Shown here: one piece after another, positions 1-9,460 of the stretch
How positions within the stretch are numbered: position 1 is the first letter of the stretch
Layout: each line of letters begins with the position of its first letter
Source: Firmicutes bacterium HGW-Firmicutes-2
GTDB taxonomy: Bacteria > Bacillota > Clostridia > Lachnospirales > Vallitaleaceae
Length of the DNA: 64,000 nucleotides
Direction of reading: 5' to 3'
Assembly: GCA_002841495.1 (NCBI GenBank)
Contig: PGZV01000015.1
Location: forward strand, 62,001 to 126,000
The notes under the pieces: generated by a model
Told to the model about the DNA's origin: nothing
What the model saw: only the letters and a program-made list of their open reading frames with translations
Databases searched by the model: none
Made by a program: the position numbers and the translations under genes

Positions 1-306
1 ATTTAATTCCAATCTACCCTCTTCAACTAATTTTAAGACGGAAAGTGTCGTGAACACCTTAGAGATAGATCCAATCCTAAATAGGGTGTCTGCATCCACT
101 GCCTTCTTGGTCCCTTTGTCTGCAATTCCCAATCCTATTGCATGCCGACTTCCATTTGATTCTATCATTGAAATGCTCACAGCCGTTGTATTGTTTTCTT
201 CTAAGATTTCACTTATTTGTTGTTCTAATTCATTGGTCATGGCATAGCTGGGGCATGATATACCCAGCATGACGAACACCAACAAAAAAACTAAATACCT
301 TTTCAT
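1..306 (-). CDS. Beta-lactamase-fold serine hydrolase, N-terminal part only (runs off the left edge)
   Basis: The reading frame starts at an ATG at 306 behind a good AGGAG site and stays open to base 1, so only the first 102 codons are visible. A hydrophobic signal peptide (MKRYLVFLLVFVMLGIS) is followed by a mature domain with the SISK tetrad near residue 80. SxxK is the catalytic Ser-Lys motif of class C beta-lactamases, DD-peptidases and related esterases. The protein is probably secreted or membrane-anchored: a Cys follows the hydrophobic run, so a lipoprotein is possible. The substrate cannot be told from this part. The family assignment is fairly sure. A resistance function is not implied, because most members in Clostridia are peptidoglycan or ester hydrolases. 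Confidence 0.75.
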   Translation of the reverse strand, partial: MKRYLVFLLVFVMLGISCPSYAMTNELEQQISEILEENNTTAVSISMIESNGSRHAIGLGIADKGTKKAVDADTLFRIGSISKVFTTLSVLKLVEEGRLELN

Positions 307-330
307 ATTTATACTCTCCTCTATTCTATA

Positions 331-1131
331 TCACAAAGTCTTCTTACCATTCAGACTATAGTCATCATCAAAGTTCCAGTACTGTCTTTTTCCTATTGTT
401 GTTAAATTCCCATTATTATATTGTATGGCATTATTTGGACAACAGTGATAACAACCTAGACAAAGCTGACAATTGTTATGCATCCACAGTATTTTTTTAT
501 CAAGTTTAATATTCTCTACCGGACAAGAACGAACACACTTATTGCATTTGGTGCATAGCTTATCGTTTACATAAAAACTATTATCACTGTTATAAATATT
601 ATTTAAGTATGTATTGTACCCATATCTTGGGAATTTTTTTGTGATGAACCACAGAAAATCTACTAGCATATAACGCTTTTTTTCTAGTCTACAATTTATT
701 GACATTGCTATTTTGGGGATTGCTGCATCACACTGACTGTTTCTCAATTCTTTGGTTTTGATTGATGAGCTATCCCAAAAATCTATGTTAAAATTATCAC
801 CCATCGTTATATATTGAAAATATGATATCTTATTACCTAGAATCTCTACTAACTGTTTTCTCACGCCACCTGCAATTGGTATCCCTCGTGTAGCAATAAC
901 AAATAAATAACTACCACTTTTAAAATCAAAGTTGAACAAGAAATTCTCTACAACTTCCGGTAGTCCAAAATAATACACCGGAAATATAATGCCAATAACA
1001 TCATCTTCATGGATTATATTTCTAGTTTTATATGTTATTTTTATTAGTTCACAATCGTCTATTCTCATACCTATTTTTTTTGCAACCTGATATGAGTTTC
1101 CTGTTCCAGAAAAATAAAATATCTTTGCCAA
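331..1131 (-). CDS. EFR1-family flavodoxin-ferredoxin fusion
   Basis: An N-terminal flavodoxin-like domain opens with the FMN phosphate-binding signature IFYFSGTGNS. A C-terminal double [4Fe-4S] ferredoxin domain carries CTKCNKCVRSCP and CQLCLGCYHCCP. This arrangement (about 265 residues) is that of EFR1 ferrodoxins, cytoplasmic one-electron carriers common in Clostridia. An ATG at 1137 lies only 2 bases from the AGGAGG, so the TTG at 1131 (8-base spacing) is the more likely start. It is the last of four co-directional genes after a methyltransferase, a radical SAM enzyme and a GNAT. A radical SAM enzyme needs a low-potential electron donor, and this protein could supply it (inference). Confidence 0.85.
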   Translation of the reverse strand: MAKIFYFSGTGNSYQVAKKIGMRIDDCELIKITYKTRNIIHEDDVIGIIFPVYYFGLPEVVENFLFNFDFKSGSYLFVIATRGIPIAGGVRKQLVEILGNKISYFQYITMGDNFNIDFWDSSSIKTKELRNSQCDAAIPKIAMSINCRLEKKRYMLVDFLWFITKKFPRYGYNTYLNNIYNSDNSFYVNDKLCTKCNKCVRSCPVENIKLDKKILWMHNNCQLCLGCYHCCPNNAIQYNNGNLTTIGKRQYWNFDDDYSLNGKKTL

Positions 1132-1199
1132 TAACATCTCCTCCTAACTCAGAATCAACTTCGACTTGATACTCAAAAGCTTCTCATTTGTTCAACCCT

Positions 1200-1751
1200 C
1201 TATTGGATCATGTCATTGTCCTTTTTCCATATTTGGGGTATAACTGTAAATCCACTATAGAACATAAAAAATAGCAAGAAATGTAATTTGTTAAACATTC
1301 CATTCCTGATTAGAATTTCCTGTTTTTTACCGCCCAGTTTAATAAAATAGCCCGCTTCAAAATAACCATTTTTTAGATAAAAATCTTTACGTTTTACTCT
1401 TTGTACATAATCTTCTACACGATCCTCGCAAGGTTCAATCGACACAATTATTTTATTACTTGGATACAATGATTGAACCATTTCCAACATATGACTTCCA
1501 TATCCTTGTGAATGTAGATGATCCTTTACTGCGATAAACATAATAAAAGATTGTTTTCCTATTGTCGCCATATAAACCAAGCCACATAGGATATCATCAT
1601 AAAATGCCAAAAACTCAGTATTCCATAAATAGGACATCAAAAGCATCAGAGAAAAAGGCATTCTGTCTTCTTTTGAAAAAGAAGTCATATATATTTCCTT
1701 TATCTCTCGTTTTCTCTTGCTTTTATTAACTTTTTCAACTCTTAATCTCAT
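1200..1751 (-). CDS. GNAT-family N-acetyltransferase
   Basis: The central segment has the GNAT acetyl-CoA-binding motif A (HSQGYGSHML, with the Q-x-x-G-x-G pattern), preceded by a beta strand (SFIMFIAVKDH) as expected. The later YLKNGYFEAGYFIKL matches the usual motif-B end of the fold. The C-terminus is hydrophobic (a HFLLFFMFYSGF-like stretch), suggesting membrane contact. The frame is open upstream to a GTG at 1808, but the ATG at 1751 has GGAG 8 bases before it and fits the family better. It lies 15 bases after the radical SAM gene and is probably in the same operon. The acyl acceptor is unknown. Confidence 0.75.
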   Translation of the reverse strand: MRLRVEKVNKSKRKREIKEIYMTSFSKEDRMPFSLMLLMSYLWNTEFLAFYDDILCGLVYMATIGKQSFIMFIAVKDHLHSQGYGSHMLEMVQSLYPSNKIIVSIEPCEDRVEDYVQRVKRKDFYLKNGYFEAGYFIKLGGKKQEILIRNGMFNKLHFLLFFMFYSGFTVIPQIWKKDNDMIQ

Positions 1752-1823
1752 ATTGGATAGCTCCATTTTCCTGAATATGCAGTCTTTGATAGATTCATAA
1801 ATGTGCACATCCCATTTTTACAA

Positions 1824-3107
1824 TTAAAACCATCTCTGTAAAGACCGGTAATATTTTGGAAACCGTTTGGATTTATGCTTTGAACAAAGTTCCTTTGCTT
1901 CCTTCATCTGTAGCGGTAACTTTCCTTGTGATTGCTTATATACCTGCTTGTTTATTTTCTGAGCAAAACATCCTATCTTAGGTATCCCTATGGTATCATT
2001 CATTTCTTTCCATGCTTTTTTTATGCCTATGGTTTGAACCTTACCAAAACTCATCGGTACAAAATCACAAGGGTACAGATCTCCTACTGCGCTAATATAT
2101 GAGTGCTGTGTTCCAGCGCCACAACCAAATTTTGATTCACTTTCCGTATAAGCAAAAGATGTTATTTTAGGAAAGTCTTTTCTTCTATTCGCTTTATGCT
2201 GTATCTTGATTAATTTTGCTCTAGATTCTGAATCGTATAATATTTCATCCAGTTTTTTTTCATCTAAAAGACTACCGCTTAGAATAGGCTCCAATACTTT
2301 AACTTCGTGTGCACCATGTTTTTTTGCTACGGTAAACAATTTAAACATCGCATCCTCATTAATATGATCCTTTAGAATGACCGTTTGAGCAAAAGTATAA
2401 AGACCTGCTCTATTTGCGTTTTTTATGGCTTTCAGAGCAAAATCGAATGCATTTTCATCTTTTCTATTTCTATTATGAATCTCTTTATCGTGAGAATCTA
2501 AGCTGATTCCAATACCAAATAGCCCGTTTTCTTTTAATTCTTTAGCTTTTTTATATGTCAAGTTATAGCCACTGGTAAATAATATTGCTGTACTTCTGTG
2601 ATCAATTGCCTGAACGATCTCCAATATATCTTCTCTAATCAAGGGTTCTCCCCCTGTCAAACCAATAATACAGGTTTTCATCTCTTGCAAATCTTTTATG
2701 ATTGTCTTCCACTCCTTAACCGTTAATTCTTCTTCCTCGTCTCTATTTTTCGCACTGCAGTACACACAATTATTAGGGCATTTATGTGTTAATGATAGAT
2801 AACAAGAAATAGGGCCTGAGCGTTTTGCATAAGCTTGTTGGGTAAAAATATTCTTCTTATCTTCTACTGCCATTAAGTTCGTGTAAAATGCATCTGATGG
2901 GAAAGGGGGCAAAAATGTACTGATGATGTATTGATGATTAAACTTAATGATCTTTTCCCCTTTTTGCATGTTGTAGAGTAATTTTATGTACTTAACGATG
3001 TTGAATTTTTTGTCTTCTTTGAGAATTTTATTTATTTTCAATAGATGCTTAATGACTTCTTTATCCAGACTCATTTCTAAAAGTATTTTTATTTTAGTTA
3101 TATTCAT
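1824..3107 (-). CDS. Radical SAM protein with SPASM-like C-terminal cysteines
   Basis: After about 100 residues of a charged N-terminal domain containing FLPPFPSDAF, the protein has the radical SAM motif CPNNCVYC (CxxxCxxC). The SAM-binding GGE segment (GLTGGEPL) and ISLDSHD follow. Near residue 330 a second cysteine region (CGAGTQHSYISAVGDLYPC) resembles the start of a SPASM auxiliary-cluster domain, with further Cys toward the end. SPASM enzymes often modify peptides, but enzymes maturing small molecules also have it. The ATG overlaps the stop of the upstream methyltransferase by 4 bases, so the two are translationally coupled. I found no short precursor peptide next to it. Substrate unknown. 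Confidence 0.85.
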   Translation of the reverse strand: MNITKIKILLEMSLDKEVIKHLLKINKILKEDKKFNIVKYIKLLYNMQKGEKIIKFNHQYIISTFLPPFPSDAFYTNLMAVEDKKNIFTQQAYAKRSGPISCYLSLTHKCPNNCVYCSAKNRDEEEELTVKEWKTIIKDLQEMKTCIIGLTGGEPLIREDILEIVQAIDHRSTAILFTSGYNLTYKKAKELKENGLFGIGISLDSHDKEIHNRNRKDENAFDFALKAIKNANRAGLYTFAQTVILKDHINEDAMFKLFTVAKKHGAHEVKVLEPILSGSLLDEKKLDEILYDSESRAKLIKIQHKANRRKDFPKITSFAYTESESKFGCGAGTQHSYISAVGDLYPCDFVPMSFGKVQTIGIKKAWKEMNDTIGIPKIGCFAQKINKQVYKQSQGKLPLQMKEAKELCSKHKSKRFPKYYRSLQRWF

Positions 3108-3991
3108 GTTGTCCCCCTTGAGTTAAATATCCCATATACAAATTTATGATTAATGCTATACTTTCCATCGTCATATTTTAGCTTTTCAATTTCTTCGATG
3201 AGCTGTTCTTTTATTTGATCATAATCCTTAAAAATCATCTTCGACCCAGCCATAACACCGGTTTGATTGAGCCAATCCAGTAACGCTTCCCCTGTATCAA
3301 AGGAAAAAACACGCTCACCTTCATGTAATTCTAAGGGATAGAATCCTTGTTTCTCAAACCATTGTTTTAAGCCTTTTTCTCCATTGGGTAAATTAAAAGC
3401 AATATTCATTGGCTTGCTTACCTCATGAGGGTTTTTTTCCATTACCTTTAAAAATATTTTTTCCATTTTATCCAGTGTCCCTCTACTATTAGCTATAACA
3501 CCGATGACCCCGTCTTTTTTTAACACCCTCCCAAAATTTTTAAATAGTTTTTCATGTGAGAAATAAGGCAAAGCCCATCCACATAAAATCAAATCATATT
3601 GCTCTGTGGTATTTTCTAGAAATGTCATCCCATCCATATGAATAAGATTTACCCCTTGAAGGGATAAATCGTTACATACTTCTAACATCTTTTCGGATAG
3701 ATCCACGGCTGTAATCTCACAGGGAATAGAGGATAATAATAATTTTCTACTGATATAGCCTGTACCACACGCAAAATCTAAGACTTTAATGGGTTCATTA
3801 CCATTGTCTATTTTTTCACATATAAGTTGAGGTTTTATAATATGATCTGTAAATCTTCCCATCTCTTCTACCCAATACTCATAAGTACCCGCAACGTCAT
3901 TGTAGGATGCTTTATAATCAGCAAGATCCACAACCTCTTTTTTTACTATTTTACAAATCATGTTCATATAAAACTTACATTTTTTAATCAT
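3104..3991 (-). CDS. Class I SAM-dependent methyltransferase
   Basis: The SAM-binding motif I (VLDFACGTGYISRKLL) lies near residue 70. The acidic motif II (ITAVDLSEKMLEVC) and motif IV/post-I (YDLILCGWALPYF) follow in the expected order and spacing. The length (295 residues) is normal for a stand-alone small-molecule or peptide methyltransferase. The ATG at 3991 has an AGGAG site. It is the first gene of the four-gene run with radical SAM, GNAT and EFR1, which suggests a shared biosynthetic task. The substrate cannot be deduced. Confidence 0.85.
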   Translation of the reverse strand: MIKKCKFYMNMICKIVKKEVVDLADYKASYNDVAGTYEYWVEEMGRFTDHIIKPQLICEKIDNGNEPIKVLDFACGTGYISRKLLLSSIPCEITAVDLSEKMLEVCNDLSLQGVNLIHMDGMTFLENTTEQYDLILCGWALPYFSHEKLFKNFGRVLKKDGVIGVIANSRGTLDKMEKIFLKVMEKNPHEVSKPMNIAFNLPNGEKGLKQWFEKQGFYPLELHEGERVFSFDTGEALLDWLNQTGVMAGSKMIFKDYDQIKEQLIEEIEKLKYDDGKYSINHKFVYGIFNSRGTT

Positions 3992-4222
3992 TTTTTCTCC
4001 TGCTAATAATGCAAATAAAAGAACAAGTATCCAAATTTTATGCTTAAGATGCTTAAATCATACTATTCTAGTTAATTTGTTAAATTACAACTATCTACTA
4101 TACTACACGGATGGTATTTGAAATTTCTTATTAATACATTAGAATATAATTATAATACGCCAATGCTATACCCTTATGTTATCGTTTATTTGCATAATGT
4201 TTCCCAAGCGTTCTAAAAAAAG

Positions 4223-4560
4223 CTATGGTCGTAATGTGCTACCTAAACCACAAAAAGAAACCTTATGATTTGCCGAATCCAGTATCCAGTAAGCATCATT
4301 CTCAGCACCCATAGGCTTCCAAATCTTTTCTTCAAAATACGCACTTACACTTTTTCCACTTACTTAACACCACCAAACCCTTTGTTTCTGTTCTTTCAAA
4401 AAAATCCATCGCATTATGACGCTTATTATTGAATTCATAGGTATGAGGAAGATCCATTAGATTCTCATCAAAAATCAAAGAAAATATGAATAGAGGCATA
4501 TTCAAAAACATCATGCATTACTGTATGATTTGGAATTGGAAAGAACATTCATAGATGTTA
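4223..4560 (-). pseudogene. Degenerate serine hydrolase (beta-lactamase / 6-aminohexanoate-dimer hydrolase-like) remnant
   Basis: On the minus strand, one frame ending at a TAG at 4223 reads VSAYFEEKIWKPMG, then DAYWILDS, then GLGSTLRP. These are recognisable parts of the NylB-like serine hydrolase family, which usually has YFEEKIWxPLGMExDAxW and GGLxATLRD. Upstream sequence to about 4560 is in another frame (with RHNAMDFF), so there is at least one frameshift, and the catalytic SxxK part is absent. The whole 3992-4644 stretch contains no intact gene apart from this relic. The left-edge gene at 1-306 belongs to the same broad superfamily, but I see no direct link. Confidence 0.55.
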
Positions 4561-4644
4561 AAATATATAGGAAACATATATTTTATGTAATACAAAACTA
4601 TATAGTTTTGACACCTAAACCAACTATATCAAAAGGAGGAATTT

Positions 4645-5688
4645 ATGAATATTATTATACGTGCTATGAAAGATGAGGAATCCTTGGATGTCAGACGTTT
4701 AGGACGTAAAACTTTCATGGGATTTGAAAGTTTATTCATGCCTACACCTAAAAAGGCTTTGGTAGCCCTACAGGGTGACAAGATTGTTGGTGCCGTCTTG
4801 TATAAGTTTTTTAATTTGGGTAAAAAGAAGGTTGGATATATTGATTTTGCTTTTGTTGATGCTTCTATGCATGGATTTGGTGTCGGCAATCGTTTATATC
4901 ATGAAACCACTCAGTTATTATGGGGTGAAGGATGCGATTATATTAGTGCGCTTGTTAAAGATGATAACGTTGGCTCTTGGGGCCTATTTTTTAAAAATGG
5001 ATATAATCGTTTAAGCTTTTATCAAATGATAAAAGAACTAGGTCTTGGTGGCGCTCTGAATCACTATTTTGGCACATCCCTTTTTGTGGCAGTAGGCATG
5101 GAATACTATCTTGCCAAACGTGATGAAAGTATACCGATGACAAAAGACAATTCACTGACTCAAATGTTAGCTTATTTAAGCATCAGCAGTTTATTGTTTG
5201 CATTTATAGGCATTATGTATGGGTATGATTTTGTCTTATCGTTAGTCGGCATGTTCGCTATTTTGGTTGGTATTATCGTTTTCGGCTTTGTAGGAACCAT
5301 ATTTTCCAAGGAAGACTGGCATTTTAGAACCATGGATGGAGGTTTTTTAATCCATGTGATGGTTCCGATTATTGGTGGTATCTTACCATTTGTAGGAAAT
5401 TGGTATCCTAAGACGTATAGAAAAGGTTCGGATTTCAAAAAATCCCTAGGTATTACAGCAATATTTCAGTGGTTTTTCTTGATTCTCGTTGGTGGGATTG
5501 GTGCTTTTGAGCTGGGTCCACTACCTGTAATAGGTAGGATGTATGCTATTGCAACCTATCTATTGGTGATGTTTTCGATACCATTATATCCTTTTGAATC
5601 CTTCGCTGCAGGTAGGGTATTTCGATGGAATAAAGCTATCTATTGTATGATGTTAACCTTATCCATGGTTGTAATCTTTGTACTATAA
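4645..5688 (+). CDS. GNAT acetyltransferase fused to a polytopic membrane domain
   Basis: Residues 1-150 form a GNAT domain with an acetyl-CoA loop (MHGFGVGNRLYHE) and a typical end strand (LFFKNGYNRLSFYQMIKE). Residues about 175-347 contain five to six hydrophobic segments with little else, so the C-terminus is a membrane domain. Between the segments lie conserved-looking polar patches (HVMVPIIGGILPFVGNWYPK and YPFESFAAGRVFRWNK) that could form a site. The start has a strong AAAAGGAGG 7 bases upstream. It is the only plus-strand gene in this part and is convergent with the cardiolipin synthase gene. The membrane half is not a family I recognise. The substrate may be a lipid or envelope component (inference). 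Confidence 0.7.
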   Translation: MNIIIRAMKDEESLDVRRLGRKTFMGFESLFMPTPKKALVALQGDKIVGAVLYKFFNLGKKKVGYIDFAFVDASMHGFGVGNRLYHETTQLLWGEGCDYISALVKDDNVGSWGLFFKNGYNRLSFYQMIKELGLGGALNHYFGTSLFVAVGMEYYLAKRDESIPMTKDNSLTQMLAYLSISSLLFAFIGIMYGYDFVLSLVGMFAILVGIIVFGFVGTIFSKEDWHFRTMDGGFLIHVMVPIIGGILPFVGNWYPKTYRKGSDFKKSLGITAIFQWFFLILVGGIGAFELGPLPVIGRMYAIATYLLVMFSIPLYPFESFAAGRVFRWNKAIYCMMLTLSMVVIFVL

Positions 5689-5757
5689 TTGTATTGGTGC
5701 TTTTAAGCCTTTTAAAAAGGTTAGGTTGTAACAATGTGATTAGGATATACGAATGCT

Positions 5758-7293
5758 TTACATAAGTGGTGAGAAGATTCTTAAAAAAGCTCTTATAGCC
5801 GTTTTAAAAAAGGAGATATCTTTACAACGCTCCACAGTAACTTCTTGACATTGGACGATGATCGTTAAAAAATCTTTTTTCATCTCAATAATAGAAGGCG
5901 TTCTCCATAACCAAACGCCACATTCAAAATGCAGAAACAAACTACGATAGTCTAGATTCACGGTGCCGATAACTGCATAAATATCATCCACAACTATAGA
6001 TTTTTCATGCATAAAACCGGGGGTATACTCATAGATCTGGATGCCCTCTTGAATAAGCATTTTGTAATAGGATCGCGTGGTTTCATGTACATACCACTTA
6101 TCGCCCTGACCGGGGGTAATGATGATGACCTCGACGCCAGACTTGGCTGCCAAAGATAAGGCAGTATATAAGCCATGATCAATAATGAGATAAGGTGTCT
6201 TGATGTAGATGTATTTTTCAGCTCTATTGATGAGATTTAAATAGATATGGTTGCCAACGGGCTCTAAATCCAGTGGATTATCAGAGAAAGGTTGAACAAG
6301 CCCTATTTCAGGAAGGATTTGGTTCGTTATAGTTGGTGGATACAAAAAATCATAGTCGGAGGATGTATGTTGTATATAATCCCACATCGTTAAGAACATA
6401 ACGGTTAGACTCCAGACAGCATCACCTTGTAACCTTATAGCCGCATCTTTCCAATGACCACGTTTTTCTATCATATTAATATATTCGTCTGCGATATTGC
6501 AACCGCCGGTATACCCGATAATACCATCAATGATTGCAATCTTTCTATGGTTTCTGTTATTGTATTTGGAACTCATTTTAAGCTTTAAAGGATTGAAAAC
6601 TACTGTCTTTATACCTATTGAATTCAAATATGAATCATACTTCATCGGCAATGTTAGTATACATCCGACATCATCATAACAAACGCGTACATCCACACCC
6701 TCATCAACCTTTTCTATAAGAATATCAAGAATACCCTGCCACATAGTGCCCGTAGCAATAATAAAGAATTCCAAAAAAATATATTTCTTTGCTGAATTTA
6801 GATCCATAAGCAATTTTTCATACATGTCTTCGCCTGAAGGGAAATATTGGGAATGTGTCTGAGAATAAGGTGGTGCAAATGCGTAACCTTTAATGTAGTG
6901 TGCTTGGCTATAACCTTTTGAATCATTCACTTTTAGGTTGCTCATTATTTCTGCATTCGAAGGCATATTGGCTTGTATCGTATCTGCAATGATCGTGAGT
7001 TTACTACGATCTTTTTTGCTAAGGCCTTTATTACCAAACAACCCATAAAAAACTGTTCCAAAAACAGGTAGAGCGATTATTGGAATGATCCAAGCCATTT
7101 TATATGCCGGATTACTCTTTGAATTAATGAGCCACAAAACGATTATAAAGCTAAAAAGCAACATCACACCATAAAAGATGGATGAATAATTGTTAAATCG
7201 AGAGATGACAATAACGAGGACGATTAGTTGTAGTACCATCGCTACAACAAAGGTTATAATACGATGTGTTAATAATTCAATAAATTTTTTCAT
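5758..7293 (-). CDS. cls: Cardiolipin synthase (phospholipase D superfamily)
   Basis: Two N-terminal transmembrane segments (residues about 5-60, PLDc_N type) are followed by two phospholipase D catalytic motifs: HRKIAIIDGIIGYTGGCNIAD near residue 230 and HEKSIVVDDIYAVIGTVNLD near residue 430. Each has the H-x-K-x4-D pattern. Bacterial cardiolipin synthases of this layout (about 500 residues) condense two phosphatidylglycerols to cardiolipin and glycerol in the membrane. The ATG at 7293 has AAGGAG 7 bases upstream. The frame is open further to 7323, but without a matching ribosome site. The nearby GDPD gene also fits glycerophospholipid metabolism. Confidence 0.9.
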   Translation of the reverse strand: MKKFIELLTHRIITFVVAMVLQLIVLVIVISRFNNYSSIFYGVMLLFSFIIVLWLINSKSNPAYKMAWIIPIIALPVFGTVFYGLFGNKGLSKKDRSKLTIIADTIQANMPSNAEIMSNLKVNDSKGYSQAHYIKGYAFAPPYSQTHSQYFPSGEDMYEKLLMDLNSAKKYIFLEFFIIATGTMWQGILDILIEKVDEGVDVRVCYDDVGCILTLPMKYDSYLNSIGIKTVVFNPLKLKMSSKYNNRNHRKIAIIDGIIGYTGGCNIADEYINMIEKRGHWKDAAIRLQGDAVWSLTVMFLTMWDYIQHTSSDYDFLYPPTITNQILPEIGLVQPFSDNPLDLEPVGNHIYLNLINRAEKYIYIKTPYLIIDHGLYTALSLAAKSGVEVIIITPGQGDKWYVHETTRSYYKMLIQEGIQIYEYTPGFMHEKSIVVDDIYAVIGTVNLDYRSLFLHFECGVWLWRTPSIIEMKKDFLTIIVQCQEVTVERCKDISFFKTAIRAFLRIFSPLM

Positions 7294-7367
7294 ATGAGAC
7301 TCCTTCATGGCTAAACGCCTCAATTTTTACCTATTTCCTATTATAACCTTCCTGTGTAAAATAAGAA

Positions 7368-7418
7368 AGTACCTATAAAATAGGCACTCTTTTATTGAGT
7401 ATCTTCATTATAGGTACT
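7368..7418 (-). terminator. Terminator-like stem-loop after the histidine kinase gene
   Basis: AGTACCTATAA at one end pairs perfectly over 11 bp with TTATAGGTACT at the other. A T-rich tail (TTTCTTATTTT) follows on the minus strand. The position just downstream of the kinase stop fits an intrinsic terminator, although the loop is long. Confidence 0.55.
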
Positions 7419-7429
7419 ATTAGAATATA

Positions 7430-9460
7430 TTATTGTTCAAGCACTACATTCGATTTTACATAAGGAAATGTCAATGTTGCTTTGAATAAATCACCATCAA
7501 TTCCAATATCAAGACTTGCACCCATAGCTTCTGACAAGCTTTTTGCAATAGATAAGCCAAGACCGTTACCTTCTGTATGTCTGGATCTGTCGCCTCTAAT
7601 AAACCGCTCTGTTAATAATTCAGGTGCCATATTAAGGGCTTCTTTTGAAATATTCTTAATTTCAATGGCCATATGAGATCCGTTTTTTTCTTCTTCTATG
7701 AAGCTAATATAGACTCGGGTATGTTCAAGGGCGTATTTGGCCACATTAGCCATGAGATTATCCATAACACGATGTAACAAGCGACCGTCACCTTCTATCA
7801 TAAACGGCGGTATCGGCTCATCCATCATCATAATTAAGTTTTTATCCGCAAATGCCTCTTCATACTCTCCAATCACCTGTTGTAGCAAAACATAGGCATC
7901 CAAGGATTCAAGATCTATCTCAACATTACCACTTGAAGCTTTCGAAGCCTCCACCAATTGCTCAATCAAACTCTTTAAACGAAGGGATTTTTCTTCTAAA
8001 ATTTGAAGATAATTTTTCGCATGTTCGCTATCAATATCTTCATTTTTTAATAAATCTACATAATTAATAATCGATGTTAAAGGATTTTTCAAATCATGGG
8101 TCACATTAGTAATCAATTCTGTTTTCATTCTTTCCCCCTTCATTGCTTCTTCAAGGGCTTTTTCCATACCTATCTGCTGTTGATTCAGTTCCTCTCCCCA
8201 TTGTCGAAATTCCTTAGTCAAAGACTTCGTTTCAAGAGGATAGTTGATCTGTCCATTCACCCGTTCCTTGGTCGCATGCATCATTTTATTGAGTGTGCGG
8301 ATTCTCTCATTCACAAATAATAGTACAATCACGTTAGATACAATAAACATAGGTAGAGCTAATAAAAAGGTTATACCTATATTAAATCCTAGCAAAAAAA
8401 CAAGAATGAAAAACATGTTCATGCCGCCATAAGCTACTAAAAGTAGCAACAGCCACGGCTTTAACCTTCCCTGCTTCTTGTCATAAGCTATGACTCCAAT
8501 AAACTTTGTCAATAATTGAATCATCAACAACTCTTTAAAAAAAGCGCCTCTTTTAATTCTTCGTACGGTTGATAAGTAGCAGAAAAACCAAAATAGCAAG
8601 CTTATTACAAGTGCAACAAGTATAGGCATCAGATCCATAAATTGATTTACAGTATGCATCCTTTCGCCAATGGCAATCACCGGTACCGTCGAAATGAATG
8701 CAAGAATCACCTGTATCTCAAAAGGAATATAATCGTAAAATTGCTTACGCCCACTTTTATCTCCTGTAAACACCGTTAAATACACCGTACCAAATAGAAT
8801 AAGAAACAAACCTATGATAATCCCAAAAAAATATTCATTTTGGTGGCTCTTAAAATTGGTAAAGGCTTCACTCGGCTTACCGAAATATGGAGATGATGAA
8901 TCAAGTTCCGGTTTTAATGCTACGACTAGCTCATGTTGACTTAAACCTAATAGCCTTTGAATATCTTCATTGATGCCATTTGAATAATAGTTTTGGCCAA
9001 ATGCCGGATTGAAGCTTGTGTCAATTGATGCATAATCCCATCTCACATATATAGAGCGATCATAGATTGAAGCCTGTTGTGTCTTTGACAAGTTACTGAT
9101 GACCCGTTTTGTAGTCTTTGACACCAGCATATAGTCTAAATCCTTGGCTTGTTTGAGGTTATGTTCAATTATGCGTAAGCGTCTTACCTTATCACTCTTT
9201 TCTTCCTCAGATATATCAAGTGCAAGAATGCTTGCTTCATCTGTTAAAACCAATTCTTTTTCAACGATATTATGTGCCAAACGCACCAAATCTTCTTCAA
9301 ACTGCTGCGTTTCATAATAACTTCCACTTTGATAAGCATCCTCCATGATAGCAATATTATAAAGACCCCAAGTCCCTAAGAAGACACCACCAACCATCAT
9401 CAATAAGACTAATGCCTTTGTTACAACATGCTTAAATAATTTTTTCAACTTTATAGCCAA
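7430..9460 (-). CDS. Membrane sensor histidine kinase
   Basis: A transmembrane segment near residue 20 is followed by an extracytoplasmic region of about 190 residues. A block of further membrane helices (residues about 210-390) precedes the cytoplasmic kinase core. The H box is NVTHDLKNPLTSIINY, with His as phospho-acceptor. The ATPase has N-box NLMANVAKYAL, then GNGLGLSIAKSL. The gene overlaps the response regulator by 29 bases in another frame, so they form one two-component unit. The start is the TTG at 9460, and a second TTG at 9448 is possible. The several internal helices suggest a membrane or lipid stress signal (inference). The signal is unknown. Confidence 0.85.
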   Translation of the reverse strand: MAIKLKKLFKHVVTKALVLLMMVGGVFLGTWGLYNIAIMEDAYQSGSYYETQQFEEDLVRLAHNIVEKELVLTDEASILALDISEEEKSDKVRRLRIIEHNLKQAKDLDYMLVSKTTKRVISNLSKTQQASIYDRSIYVRWDYASIDTSFNPAFGQNYYSNGINEDIQRLLGLSQHELVVALKPELDSSSPYFGKPSEAFTNFKSHQNEYFFGIIIGLFLILFGTVYLTVFTGDKSGRKQFYDYIPFEIQVILAFISTVPVIAIGERMHTVNQFMDLMPILVALVISLLFWFFCYLSTVRRIKRGAFFKELLMIQLLTKFIGVIAYDKKQGRLKPWLLLLLVAYGGMNMFFILVFLLGFNIGITFLLALPMFIVSNVIVLLFVNERIRTLNKMMHATKERVNGQINYPLETKSLTKEFRQWGEELNQQQIGMEKALEEAMKGERMKTELITNVTHDLKNPLTSIINYVDLLKNEDIDSEHAKNYLQILEEKSLRLKSLIEQLVEASKASSGNVEIDLESLDAYVLLQQVIGEYEEAFADKNLIMMMDEPIPPFMIEGDGRLLHRVMDNLMANVAKYALEHTRVYISFIEEEKNGSHMAIEIKNISKEALNMAPELLTERFIRGDRSRHTEGNGLGLSIAKSLSEAMGASLDIGIDGDLFKATLTFPYVKSNVVLEQ

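Noticed and set aside
1-306. Antibiotic-resistance beta-lactamase
   Set aside because: Only the N-terminal part with SxxK is visible. The fold is shared by esterases and peptidases, so no resistance claim is made.
3992-4222. RiPP precursor peptide next to the radical SAM gene
   Set aside because: No short frame with a ribosome site and a leader/core pattern was found. The region to 4560 is a serine-hydrolase relic.
5160-5688. Site-2 protease (M50) in the membrane half of the GNAT fusion
   Set aside because: No HExxH or NPDG motif is present, so it is not a protease of that family.
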